Part shown: in pieces, positions 1 to 6,881 of the stretch
Numbering within the stretch: the first letter of the stretch is position 1
Layout of the letters: each line of letters opens with the position of its first letter
Assembly (NCBI GenBank): GCA_013153295.1
Contig: JAADEV010000043.1
Span: 1-8,432 of the forward strand
DNA: 8,432 nucleotides
From: Aquificota bacterium
GTDB taxonomy: Bacteria; Aquificota; Aquificia; Aquificales; Hydrogenothermaceae
Direction: 5' to 3'
The notes under the pieces: model-generated
Databases searched by the model: none
Told to the model about the DNA's origin: nothing
The model's input: only the letters and a program-made list of their open reading frames with translations
Made by a program: the position numbers and the translations under genes

Positions 1-528
1 AAATGTTTCTGGGGTTATGTTTAGTATGGAAGCTATCTTGTTTTTATTTAGTTTAAAGAATAAATCCTCGTGTTCTTTTAGGAATTTTGCGATTTTTTTA
101 CGGACATTTTTTTCCATTAGATTTTCACAGTATTCGTAGTTTTTAAGGATTTTATCAGCCATATATCTGGTTAAATCACAGCATAAGTTTATACTACTTT
201 GGACAAACTGTATAAACTGTTTCGCATAAAACCTTATTATCTCACCGTCAGTTTCCATCTCCGCTGAAAAGGGATACTCCCTGTTATTTACTATAGCAAA
301 CTCACCTATAAATGAGTTAGGTAAAATATAGTTTAAGGTTATCTCTTTACCGTGGGCTGGAGATGTTTTGTATATCTTTACAACCCCATTTTTTAAAAAA
401 AATATAAATTTAGGTTCTTCCCCCTCTAAAAACAGAATATCTCCCTTTTTTTGGTTATGTAGAGACGATATTTTTTCAAGGGATTTTATCTCCTCCCTCG
501 TTGCGGAAGGGAATATCTTTTCTATCAT
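1..528 (-). CDS. Crp/Fnr-family transcriptional regulator (3'-truncated by window edge)
   Basis: An open frame of 176 codons runs from ATG at 528 down to base 1 with no stop, so the C-terminus is missing. Residues about 30-100 look like a cyclic-nucleotide-binding-type beta barrel (GDILFLEGE, LKNGVVKIY, then FIGEF at 73-77). This is followed by a dimerisation helix (about 100-135) and the start of a helix-turn-helix: KIASILNITPETF at 164-176 matches the FNR segment ending VETISR, including the Glu that reads the G of TTGAT. The Arg that binds cAMP phosphate in CRP is absent (PFSAEMET at 86-93, closer to FNR). The N-terminal Cys cluster of FNR is also absent; the only Cys are 116, 117 and 134. 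It is therefore probably a DNR/NnrR-like or other FNR relative with an unknown signal. An AAGGGGG ribosome site lies 9 bases before the ATG. It is divergent from the nos operon, with FNR-type boxes between them, so it is the likely nos regulator (inference). Confidence 0.88.
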   Translation of the reverse strand, partial: MIEKIFPSATREEIKSLEKISSLHNQKKGDILFLEGEEPKFIFFLKNGVVKIYKTSPAHGKEITLNYILPNSFIGEFAIVNNREYPFSAEMETDGEIIRFYAKQFIQFVQSSINLCCDLTRYMADKILKNYEYCENLMEKNVRKKIAKFLKEHEDLFFKLNKNKIASILNITPETF

Positions 529-572
529 TTTTTGTATCCCCCTTCTTTTCTCCTCCTTACTATCTAACTTTA

Positions 573-586
573 TTAATCTCAATCAA
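573..586. promoter_or_regulatory. Second, imperfect FNR/DNR-type box
   Basis: TTAAT-CTCA-ATCAA matches the FNR-family consensus TTGAT-N4-ATCAA at 9 of 10 defined positions (A for G in the left half). Its centre is 17 bp from the better box at 590-603. On the minus strand it sits about 50 bp before the regulator's start codon and overlaps where that gene's promoter must lie, so autoregulation is possible. This is inference from a short motif in AT-rich DNA. Confidence 0.4.
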
Positions 587-589
587 TCC

Positions 590-603
590 TTGATATTTGT
601 CAA
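590..603. promoter_or_regulatory. FNR/DNR-type operator of the nos operon
   Basis: TTGAT-ATTT-GTCAA matches the FNR-family consensus TTGAT-N4-ATCAA at 9 of 10 defined positions, and its right half reads TTGAC on the other strand. The centre is at 596.5. With the -10 candidate at 626-631 the predicted start site is near 638, putting the box centre at -41.5, the standard position for activation by FNR/CRP-family proteins at class II promoters. A gene for such a protein is transcribed divergently from the same gap. Confidence 0.68.
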
Positions 604-625
604 TGCAGAGGTTGTAAGTAAATAC

Positions 626-631
626 TAATTT
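626..631 (+). promoter_or_regulatory. Candidate -10 element of the nos operon
   Basis: TAATTT lies 29.5 bp downstream of the centre of the 590-603 box, the expected distance for an activator at -41.5. It overlaps an alternative reading, TACTAA at 623-628. No good -35 hexamer is seen, as expected for an activator-dependent promoter. The predicted leader to the ATG at 665 is about 27 bases. Confidence 0.42.
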
Positions 632-652
632 ATGTATGAATTCTGGAAAAAT

Positions 653-658
653 GGGGGT
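653..658 (+). promoter_or_regulatory. Ribosome binding site deciding the first cytochrome start
   Basis: GGGGGT lies about 7 bases before the ATG at 665. The longer in-frame ATG at 632 would place this site inside the coding region and put 11 hydrophilic and aromatic residues before the signal peptide, so 665 is preferred. Confidence 0.6.
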
Positions 659-664
659 AGTAGT

Positions 665-1024
665 ATGAAAAAACTGGTTATTTCCTTAATGGCAGTTGCA
701 ACTCTATCATCTGTTGCTTCAGCAGGGGAAGATGTAGCAAAACAAGTAGAAAAATTAGCAAAAGAGTATGGTTGTTCCGGTTGCCACGCAGTTGATAAAA
801 CTGTGGCAGGACCTCCATTCAGAGTTATAGCAAAGGAATACAAAGGAAAACCTAACGCCAAACAGACACTTGTTAAAAGTATCCTTGGCGGTTCTATGAT
901 GAAATGGCAGGCAAAAGCTAAAAAATACGGTATAAAGATAAAAATGGCTTATATGCCTGCACAACACGGTGTAAACAAAGAAAAGGCTGAGAAGATAGTA
1001 GATTTAATCCTAAAGTTAGACTAA
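665..1024 (+). CDS. Periplasmic monoheme c-type cytochrome (first gene of nos operon)
   Basis: A 119-residue protein with a Sec signal peptide (MKKLVISLMAVATLSSVASA, cleavage after Ala20) and a mature domain of about 99 residues. The heme site is CSGCH at 37-41, with His41 as axial ligand. Met97 in YMPAQ near the C-terminus is the likely sixth ligand, as in small class I cytochromes of the c551/c552 type. GPPFRVI at 49-55 is the usual Pro-rich loop. It probably carries electrons to NosZ in the periplasm, similar in role to the NosC cytochromes of epsilonproteobacterial nos loci (inference). It is the promoter-proximal gene, 32 bp before nosZ, behind an FNR-type box. It resembles the cytochrome at the other end of the operon (PPF-VI and YMPAQ blocks), so the two look like paralogues. 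The start was chosen by ribosome site and signal peptide. Confidence 0.9.
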   Translation: MKKLVISLMAVATLSSVASAGEDVAKQVEKLAKEYGCSGCHAVDKTVAGPPFRVIAKEYKGKPNAKQTLVKSILGGSMMKWQAKAKKYGIKIKMAYMPAQHGVNKEKAEKIVDLILKLD

Positions 1025-1056
1025 TTGATGTATTTAATAAAAAGGAGGGATGAGTA

Positions 1057-3000
1057 ATGAAAGCCAAATTTAGGCTAACGCTGTTATCAGCGGTGGCTGT
1101 TGGGCTTGTCTCCGTAGGGGCAAACGCCCAAAGTCCAGCAGAAAAAGTTTATGTGCCACACGGAAAGTATGATGAGTTTTACGCTTTCCTATCAGGTGGA
1201 TTTGACGGACAGGTTAATGTTTACGGACTTCCATCTGGAAGACACCTAAAAACAATACCTGTTTTTTCCGCATACCCAATGAACGGGTATGGATACTCTG
1301 AAGAAACTAAAGCTATGCTTATGACAAGCCACGGTTGGATACCTTGGGGTGATAGCCACCACCCAGAGCTGTCCCAGACAAACGGAGTGCCTGATGGTAG
1401 ATGGTTGTTCATTAACGAAAACAACACACCAAGGGTAGCAAGAATTGACCTGAAAACATTTGAAACAACTGAGATACTTGAGATACCGTTCTCAGGTGGA
1501 AACCACGCATCAACATTTATTACACCTAACTCTGAGTATATAACAGCGGCAACAAGGTTCTCTGTGCCAATACCACAGAAAGATGTCCCAATTGCAGAGT
1601 ATAAAAAATACTTTAAAGGAACATTAACATTTGTAAGGGCTGACAAACCGGGTCAGATGGATATTGCATTCCAGATACTTGTTCCCGGTTATAACTACGA
1701 CTTAGCCCACTGTGGAAAGGGACCATCATTCGGTTGGTGTTTCTTCACATCTTACAACACAGAGCAAGCCCACACGCTACTTGAGATTAACGCTTCTATG
1801 AGGGATAAGGACTACATTGCCGCTGTTAACTGGAAAAGGGCTGAGGAATGTATAAGGGAAGGTAAATATAAAGAGGTTCAAACAAAATACGCCCACAACT
1901 ACAGACCTGATGACACAAGAATAGCAAAAACAGAATGGAAAACATCTGTAAAATGGATTATTCCAAAACAATGTCCCGGTGTAATCTACTACCTACCAAC
2001 ACCAAAATCTCCACACGGGGTTGATGTATCCCCAGATGGTAAATACATAATCGGTGGTGGTAAGTTAGCTACAGTTATACCTATCCACTCCTTTGAAAAG
2101 ATGATAAACGCAATTAAAAACAAACAGTTTGCAGGGGAAGTGGAAGGTATACCAATACTTAAGTATGAAGCAATAAACCACTGTGAGCTACCTAACCCTT
2201 GTTTAGGTCCATTACATACAGAGTTTGACGGTAGAGGAAGGGCTTATACCTCCTGTTTCATATCCTCTGATGTTGTGATTTACGACTACAAGAACTGTAA
2301 AATACTTGACAGGGTTCCAACATACTACTCTGTTGGACACCTTATGATACCCGGTGGTGATTCTGCAAAGCCTTGGGGTAAGTATCTCCTACCAATGAAT
2401 AAGATAACAAAAGACCTGTTCCTACCTACAGGTCCAGAGCTACCACACGCGGCACAGCTTTACGATATATCCGGGGATAAGCCACAATTCCTACTTGATA
2501 TGACAGAGCTTGGGGAACCTCACTACGCACAGGCTATACCTGCAAAACTGCTAATGGATAAAACACTAAAGATATTTGACCTTGAGGAAAACAAACACCC
2601 TTACGCAGTTAAAGAAGAGGAAAAAACAAAGGTTGTAAGAAACGGAAACGAAGTTCATATCTATATGACAGCTATCCGTTCCCACTTTACACCTGACAAT
2701 ATAGAAGGTATCAAAGTTGGTGATGTGGTATACTTCCACGTGACAAACATAGAGCAGGACTGGGATATACCACACGGATTTGCAATACTTGGGGCAAACA
2801 CATCAAACCTACTTATAATGCCCGGGGAAACATTAACACTTAAATGGATACCTAAAGAGCCGGGAGTTTACCCATTCTACTGCACAGACTTCTGCTCTGC
2901 TCTACACCAAGAAATGCAAGGTTATATCAGAGTATCTCCAAAAGGTTCTAATGTTCCTCTAAAGTATGGAACAGGGGACGAAATGCACGTAGCAAAATAA
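1057..3000 (+). CDS. nosZ: Nitrous oxide reductase, clade II (Sec-type) NosZ
   Basis: Periplasmic copper enzyme reducing N2O to N2, the last step of denitrification. It has 647 residues. The signal peptide at 1-24 ends GANA-Q and has no twin-arginine motif, so export is by Sec, as in clade II. The beta-propeller domain carries all seven CuZ histidines by motif: His101 and His102 (DSHHPE), His150 (GGNHAST), His320 (SPHGVDVS), His387 (GPLHTEFDGRG), His428 (VGHLMIP) and His489 (GEPHYAQ). The C-terminal cupredoxin domain has the CuA ligands His573 (IPHGF), Cys609, Cys613, His617 and Met620 in CTDFCSALHQEM. Asp611 sits where clade I enzymes have Trp, whose backbone carbonyl is the ligand. Eight further Cys (219, 228, 265, 306, 376, 382, 400, 414) are outside CuA. 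The GGAGGG ribosome site is 7 bases before ATG. His codons are mostly CAC, which suggests high expression. Confidence 0.98.
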   Translation: MKAKFRLTLLSAVAVGLVSVGANAQSPAEKVYVPHGKYDEFYAFLSGGFDGQVNVYGLPSGRHLKTIPVFSAYPMNGYGYSEETKAMLMTSHGWIPWGDSHHPELSQTNGVPDGRWLFINENNTPRVARIDLKTFETTEILEIPFSGGNHASTFITPNSEYITAATRFSVPIPQKDVPIAEYKKYFKGTLTFVRADKPGQMDIAFQILVPGYNYDLAHCGKGPSFGWCFFTSYNTEQAHTLLEINASMRDKDYIAAVNWKRAEECIREGKYKEVQTKYAHNYRPDDTRIAKTEWKTSVKWIIPKQCPGVIYYLPTPKSPHGVDVSPDGKYIIGGGKLATVIPIHSFEKMINAIKNKQFAGEVEGIPILKYEAINHCELPNPCLGPLHTEFDGRGRAYTSCFISSDVVIYDYKNCKILDRVPTYYSVGHLMIPGGDSAKPWGKYLLPMNKITKDLFLPTGPELPHAAQLYDISGDKPQFLLDMTELGEPHYAQAIPAKLLMDKTLKIFDLEENKHPYAVKEEEKTKVVRNGNEVHIYMTAIRSHFTPDNIEGIKVGDVVYFHVTNIEQDWDIPHGFAILGANTSNLLIMPGETLTLKWIPKEPGVYPFYCTDFCSALHQEMQGYIRVSPKGSNVPLKYGTGDEMHVAK

Positions 3001-3014
3001 GGAGGGAGATATAA

Positions 3015-3596
3015 ATGAGCTGGTTATCTCGGGGGCTTATCGCCCTCGCTTCTTTAATAATGATTGGAGTTTTCTTTAAACCCCTCTGGGAAATAACCCT
3101 TTACGCACCACAGTATAAAGAAGGATTAAAAATGATAATCTGGGTTAACAAAATAGAAGGGGGGACAAAAAACGACCTTAAAAACATCAACCTGCTAAAC
3201 CACTATGTTGGAATGAAAAAAATTGACCCTGATGCAATCCCAGAGCTGAAGATACTACCTATAGTATTCGGTTTTATGGTTCTATTTGGTTTCATTGTAG
3301 CCTTAACTGGAAACAAAAAGCTGTTATACACTTGGGTTGTTCTGATTATTGTGATAGGAATTGCCTCCCTTGTAGATTTCTGGTGGTGGGAGTATGATTA
3401 TGGACACAACCTTAACCCACACGCTCCGATAAAAATACCCGGTATGGCATACCAACCACCTATGTTCGGTTGTAAAGACCTACTAAACTTTAGGGCTTGT
3501 GCATTTCCATCTACAGGAACTTACCTACTTGCCCTATCTGGGACATTAGGGGTTATAGCCGCGGCAATAGAATATATAAGAGGAAAAAAAGGATAA
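3015..3596 (+). CDS. nosB: NosB-like integral membrane protein of clade II nos loci, function unknown
   Basis: A 193-residue membrane protein with four probable transmembrane helices, at about 5-24, 80-97, 103-122 and 168-187. The loop between helices 1 and 2 holds NLLNHYVGM (59-67). The loop between helices 3 and 4 holds an aromatic and His-rich stretch: DFWWWEYDYGHNL (121-133), then IKIPGMAYQPP (139-149), then KDLLNF. From memory, similar loop motifs recur in the membrane protein encoded next to clade II nosZ (called nosB in Wolinella-type loci); its biochemical role is not established. His63, His131, His136, Cys153 and Cys162 are candidate metal or redox residues. An AAGGAGGG ribosome site overlaps the nosZ stop, and the last bases overlap the nosL start (TAATG), so translation is probably coupled. 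Placement suggests a role in NosZ maturation or electron supply (inference). Confidence 0.8.
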   Translation: MSWLSRGLIALASLIMIGVFFKPLWEITLYAPQYKEGLKMIIWVNKIEGGTKNDLKNINLLNHYVGMKKIDPDAIPELKILPIVFGFMVLFGFIVALTGNKKLLYTWVVLIIVIGIASLVDFWWWEYDYGHNLNPHAPIKIPGMAYQPPMFGCKDLLNFRACAFPSTGTYLLALSGTLGVIAAAIEYIRGKKG

Positions 3597-4102
3597 TGAA
3601 ATTGAAAAACTGGCTTCTCTTTCTGTTGGTGGCTCCAGCACTTGCCTTTTTCCTTTCCTGTGAGAGGACTGTCCAACCTGTCCCAATAAAGTATGGTCAA
3701 GATGAGTGTGAACACTGTAGAATGAAAATAACAGACCCAAGATACGGGTCAGAGATACTTCTAAAAACAGGTAAAGCCTACAAGTTTGACAGTATAGAGT
3801 GTATGGTAGCCTACTACCTGAAAAACAAAGATAAAAAAGATATACACTCCCTATGGGTTTCAGATTTTATATCAAAACAGTTTATACCAGCCCAAAAATC
3901 AGTATACCTACATTCTAAAAACCTACCAAGCCCAATGGGGCTTAACATTACAGCCTTTAAAAGTATGCAGGATTTGGAAAAAGTAAAACAGAAATACGGC
4001 GGTAAGGTTTTATCTTGGGGAGAGGTTCAAGATTTAGTAAAAAGGGAATGGATAGAGAAAAAGGGCAATATGATGCACCATCACCACCACAACCATATGT
4101 AA
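3596..4102 (+). CDS. nosL: NosL copper-chaperone lipoprotein with His-rich tail
   Basis: NosL is a membrane-anchored, outward-facing Cu(I)-binding lipoprotein that helps assemble the CuZ site of NosZ together with NosDFY. The protein has 168 residues. The signal peptide at about 1-21 ends in FLSC, an acceptable lipobox, so Cys22 would be lipidated. The NosL signature follows: DECEHCRM at 36-43 (Cys38, Cys41, Met43), then FDSIECM at 64-70 and SPMG at 112-115, all usual in the family. Unusually, the C-terminus is Met-Met, five His, Asn, His, Met (159-168), a probable extra metal-binding tail. The ATG overlaps the nosB stop by one base. An earlier in-frame start at 3497 would lie within nosB and put 33 basic residues before the signal peptide, so it was rejected. 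The nosD start follows after two bases. Confidence 0.92.
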   Translation: MKLKNWLLFLLVAPALAFFLSCERTVQPVPIKYGQDECEHCRMKITDPRYGSEILLKTGKAYKFDSIECMVAYYLKNKDKKDIHSLWVSDFISKQFIPAQKSVYLHSKNLPSPMGLNITAFKSMQDLEKVKQKYGGKVLSWGEVQDLVKREWIEKKGNMMHHHHHNHM

Positions 4103-4104
4103 AA

Positions 4105-5376
4105 ATGGGGCTGTGGCTTTCTCTTCCATTAATCCTACTTTTTTTTACCCTTTCAGCTAAAGGGGAAACTATAACAGTATGTCCAGAATGTAAAATAAAA
4201 TCTATAAAAAAGGCGATTGATTTAGCCAAAGACGGCGACACAATTCTCATAAAAAAAGGTGTCTACAAAGAGGGGAATATCCTTATAAAAAAGTCTATAA
4301 AACTTATTGGGGAAAACTACCCTGTTATAGACGGTGAAAAGAAGTATGAGGTAATCACCGTAAAGGCAAATAATGTTGTTATAAAAGGGTTGGTAATACA
4401 AAACTCAGGTAAAAGTGATATTGAGGATTTAGCCGGGGTAAAGTTTTTCAGGACAAAAAACTGCCGTATAGAAAACTGTATTATTAAAAACAACTTCTGG
4501 GGTATTTACTTTGCCGCTTCTAAAAATGGGGTTATAAAAAACAATATTGTTGATGGTCCAGCTAAGATAGAGTATCTAAAATCAGCCTTTGGGCAAACAA
4601 TAGAGACAAACTTTGGCAATGGTATACACCTGTGGCACTGTAAAAATATGCTTGTTGAAGGGAACCATATAAAGGAACACAGGGACGGGATTTATTTTGA
4701 GTTTGTTAAAAACAGCACAATAATAAACAATGTAAGTGAAAAAAACCTAAGATACGGACTACACTTTATGTTTTCCCACAAAGACAACTACATAAACAAT
4801 GTTTTCCGCCAAAATGGGGCAGGTGTAGCTGTAATGTATACTAAACACGTGTATATGGCAAACAACAGATTTGAGTATAACTGGGGGGCTTCCTCCTATG
4901 GGATACTTTTAAAGGAGATATACGATAGTTATATGTTCCACAATGTTTTTTACAAAAATACAACAGGTATATTTGCAGATAACACAAACAGAACGGTTAT
5001 AAAGGAAAATGATTTTATAGAAAACGGCTGGGCTGTTAGGATATGGGCAAACTCACAGGACAACCTGTTTAAACATAACAACTTTATTGCAAACACATTT
5101 AACATAACAACAAACAGCTTTCAAAACCCTAACAAATACGAAGAAAACTACTGGAGTGATTACAAAGGGTTTGACCTTAACAGAGATGGGATAGGAGATG
5201 TTCCCTACCGCCCTGTTTCCCTTTTTGGATACTTTACAGAGAACTACCCACAATCAATAATACTTTCAAGGAGTTTCTTTATATACCTACTTGATATTAC
5301 AGAGAGAATGTTCCCGATGCTTATACCCTCAAAGCTGGTAGATGAAAGACCCCTTATGGAGAGATACAGATGGTAG
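4105..5376 (+). CDS. nosD: NosD, periplasmic beta-helix protein for CuZ assembly
   Basis: NosD is the periplasmic partner of the NosFY ABC transporter and accepts copper from NosL for CuZ maturation. As called, it has 423 residues. Residues 1-18 form a hydrophobic export signal (MGLWLSLPLILLFFTLSA) that lacks the usual N-terminal positive charge. Residues about 30-350 form many short repeats typical of a right-handed parallel beta-helix (for example NCRIENCIIKNNFWGIYF, GNGIHLWHCKNMLVEGNHI, RDGIYFEFVKNSTIINN). The C-terminus LVDERPLMERYRW matches the usual NosD ending LVDxRPLM. Cys26 and Cys29 (CPEC) follow the signal directly and could bind metal. The start is uncertain: ATG 4105 is two bases after nosL and has no clear ribosome site, while in-frame ATG 4048 and TTG 4015 lie inside nosL and would add 19 or 30 residues, including a Lys before the hydrophobic run. 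The last 7 bases overlap nosF. Confidence 0.9.
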   Translation: MGLWLSLPLILLFFTLSAKGETITVCPECKIKSIKKAIDLAKDGDTILIKKGVYKEGNILIKKSIKLIGENYPVIDGEKKYEVITVKANNVVIKGLVIQNSGKSDIEDLAGVKFFRTKNCRIENCIIKNNFWGIYFAASKNGVIKNNIVDGPAKIEYLKSAFGQTIETNFGNGIHLWHCKNMLVEGNHIKEHRDGIYFEFVKNSTIINNVSEKNLRYGLHFMFSHKDNYINNVFRQNGAGVAVMYTKHVYMANNRFEYNWGASSYGILLKEIYDSYMFHNVFYKNTTGIFADNTNRTVIKENDFIENGWAVRIWANSQDNLFKHNNFIANTFNITTNSFQNPNKYEENYWSDYKGFDLNRDGIGDVPYRPVSLFGYFTENYPQSIILSRSFFIYLLDITERMFPMLIPSKLVDERPLMERYRW

Positions 5377-6098
5377 AGATAAAAAACCTTTATAAAAAAT
5401 TCGGTAAGTTTGAGGTTCTGAAAGGTATATCCCTCTCCCTTACACCGGGTAAAGTGGTTGCTATACTGGGACCTAACGGTTCTGGGAAAACAACCCTTAT
5501 TAAATCTATCTTAGGGCTTGTTATACCCACATCTGGGGAGATAATTGTAAACGGTGAAAGTGTTAAAAACAGCTACACCTACCGTAGGTTTATAGGGTAT
5601 ATGCCACAGGTTGCCGTTTTCCCAGAAAACCTGAGGCTAAAAGAGTTAATTAGTATGCTTGTGGATATAAGGAAGGAAAGCTACAACCCTGAAATAGAAA
5701 GGGAGTTTATAGACAGGTTCAAACTACATAAGTATATGGATAAAAAGGTAAAAACATTTTCCGGTGGAACAAAGCAAAAGGTCAGTGCATTAATAACATT
5801 TATGTTTGACCCTAAAATCTACTTTTTAGATGAGCCTACAGTTGGGCTTGACCCTATATCAAGTAGTTTCCTAAAGGATAAAATTAGACAGGAAGTAAAC
5901 AGGGATAAGTTAGTGGTTTTAACATCACACATTATGGGTGAGGTTGAAGAGATAGCAGATGAGATAGTGTTCCTACTTGAGGGGAAGGTGTATATACAAG
6001 GTTCTGTATCAGAGGTTATTAAACAGTCCGGTGAGAAAAATCTGGAAAGGGCTATAGCAAAACTTATGGAGAAGGAATACAATGGGCAAACTGCTTAA
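5370..6098 (+). CDS. nosF: NosF, ABC transporter ATPase subunit
   Basis: Cytoplasmic ATPase that drives the NosDFY complex, needed to mature the CuZ site of NosZ. The 242-residue length is normal for a single nucleotide-binding domain of this subfamily. Visible motifs are Walker A GPNGSGKT at 34-41, Q-loop Gln80, signature FSGGTKQK at 130-137 (a variant of LSGGQ), Walker B IYFLDEP at 150-156 with catalytic Glu155, D-loop GLDP at 159-162 and the switch His187 in LTSHIM. The last about 30 residues form a short tail extension. The start codon overlaps the nosD stop (ATGGTAG), preceded by GGAGAG seven bases upstream. The 3' end overlaps nosY by 17 bases. Together with the partner genes on both sides this makes the NosF identity secure. 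Confidence 0.96.
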   Translation: MVEIKNLYKKFGKFEVLKGISLSLTPGKVVAILGPNGSGKTTLIKSILGLVIPTSGEIIVNGESVKNSYTYRRFIGYMPQVAVFPENLRLKELISMLVDIRKESYNPEIEREFIDRFKLHKYMDKKVKTFSGGTKQKVSALITFMFDPKIYFLDEPTVGLDPISSSFLKDKIRQEVNRDKLVVLTSHIMGEVEEIADEIVFLLEGKVYIQGSVSEVIKQSGEKNLERAIAKLMEKEYNGQTA

Positions 6099-6870
6099 AT
6101 ATGAGTTTTACAATATGTTTAGAAACAAATGGATAATCTTTTACTTTCTGTTTTTCCTACTGTTAACATCAACCCTTTTCTATTTTTCTAAAGAACCGGC
6201 AAAGGTTGCCGCCACACTTTTACAGATGGTTATACTTGTTATACCTTTGGTTAGCCTTATATTAGGGACTATCTTTATGTATGACAGTAGAAACTTTATA
6301 GAGCTACTCCTTTCACAGCCTATAGACAGAAGGTCAATATACATTGCAAAGTATACAGCCACCTCCCTTTCCCTTGGTTTAGCCTTTGTTTTAGGGGTTT
6401 TTATACCGTATATCCTGTTTTTAACAGGAGTGGAAGGGTCTAAGGAGTATTTCCTGTTTTTCTCATTACTTGTGTCAGGCTTGTTTATAACATTTATTTT
6501 TATCGCCTTTGCGTTTTTAATAGCTGTTATATTTGAGGAAAAGGTTAAAGGGTTTGGGGCATCCTTACTTCTGTGGCTTTATATGACCCTAATCTACGAC
6601 GGGATAATACTTTTTATAACCATATACTTTAGGGATTATCCCCTTGAAAAACCGGTTTTAATACTGTCTATACTTAACCCTGTGGATATTGCCAGAATAT
6701 TTGTAATACTACAGCTTGATATTTCTGCCCTACTTGGATACACAGGGGTTCTGTTTAAACAGTTCTTTGATACGATAATGGGAAAGGTAATCTCCCTTGG
6801 GGTTATGGTTGTGTGGACTTTTATCCCGCTGATGGCTGGGCTGTGGCAGTTTAGGAAAAAAGATTTTTAG
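6082..6870 (+). CDS. nosY: NosY, ABC transporter membrane subunit
   Basis: Membrane-spanning permease of the NosDFY complex. The 262 residues contain six probable transmembrane helices, at about 17-34, 46-66, 91-114, 125-150, 158-182 and 235-255, the usual ABC-2 type layout. NosY-like landmarks are the coupling segment MYDSRNFIELLLSQPIDRR at 66-84, YDGIILF at 172-178 and LNPVDIARIFVI at 198-209. It starts within nosF (17-base overlap) behind a strong GGAGAAGGA site at 6068-6076, so its synthesis is probably coupled to NosF, as expected for subunits of one complex. Eleven bases separate its stop from the next gene's start. In the characterised Pseudomonas complex NosY contacts NosD outside and NosF inside; the same arrangement is assumed here. 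Confidence 0.94.
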   Translation: MGKLLKYEFYNMFRNKWIIFYFLFFLLLTSTLFYFSKEPAKVAATLLQMVILVIPLVSLILGTIFMYDSRNFIELLLSQPIDRRSIYIAKYTATSLSLGLAFVLGVFIPYILFLTGVEGSKEYFLFFSLLVSGLFITFIFIAFAFLIAVIFEEKVKGFGASLLLWLYMTLIYDGIILFITIYFRDYPLEKPVLILSILNPVDIARIFVILQLDISALLGYTGVLFKQFFDTIMGKVISLGVMVVWTFIPLMAGLWQFRKKDF

Positions 6871-6876
6871 GGGGTG
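6870..6876 (+). promoter_or_regulatory. Ribosome binding site deciding the second cytochrome start
   Basis: GGGGGTG, beginning at the last base of the nosY stop codon, lies 5 bases before ATG 6882. The alternative GTG at 6876 overlaps this site and would leave no spacing, so ATG 6882 is preferred. Confidence 0.55.
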
Positions 6877-6881
6877 TGAAG

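Noticed and set aside
368..628. Plus-strand open frame of 86 codons
   Set aside because: It lies opposite the Crp/Fnr regulator, runs through its promoter region, has no ribosome site, and its product is an unstructured mix of Phe and Ser typical of a shadow frame.
1025..1038. Possible FNR-type box (TTGAT-GTAT-TTAAT) before nosZ
   Set aside because: The right half matches only 2 of 5 positions, and the site sits just before the nosZ ribosome site inside an operon, where no -10 is evident.
1221..1646. Minus-strand open frame of 141 codons inside nosZ
   Set aside because: Antisense to the conserved CuZ-binding part of nosZ; no recognisable domain or ribosome site.
4076..4099. His codons followed by CATATG, resembling a vector His-tag junction
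   Set aside because: The tract is continuous with native nosL upstream and nosD downstream, with no linker or vector sequence, so it is taken as genuine.
3957..4250. Minus-strand open frame of 97 codons at the nosL/nosD junction
   Set aside because: Shadow of two well-supported plus-strand genes; no domain seen.
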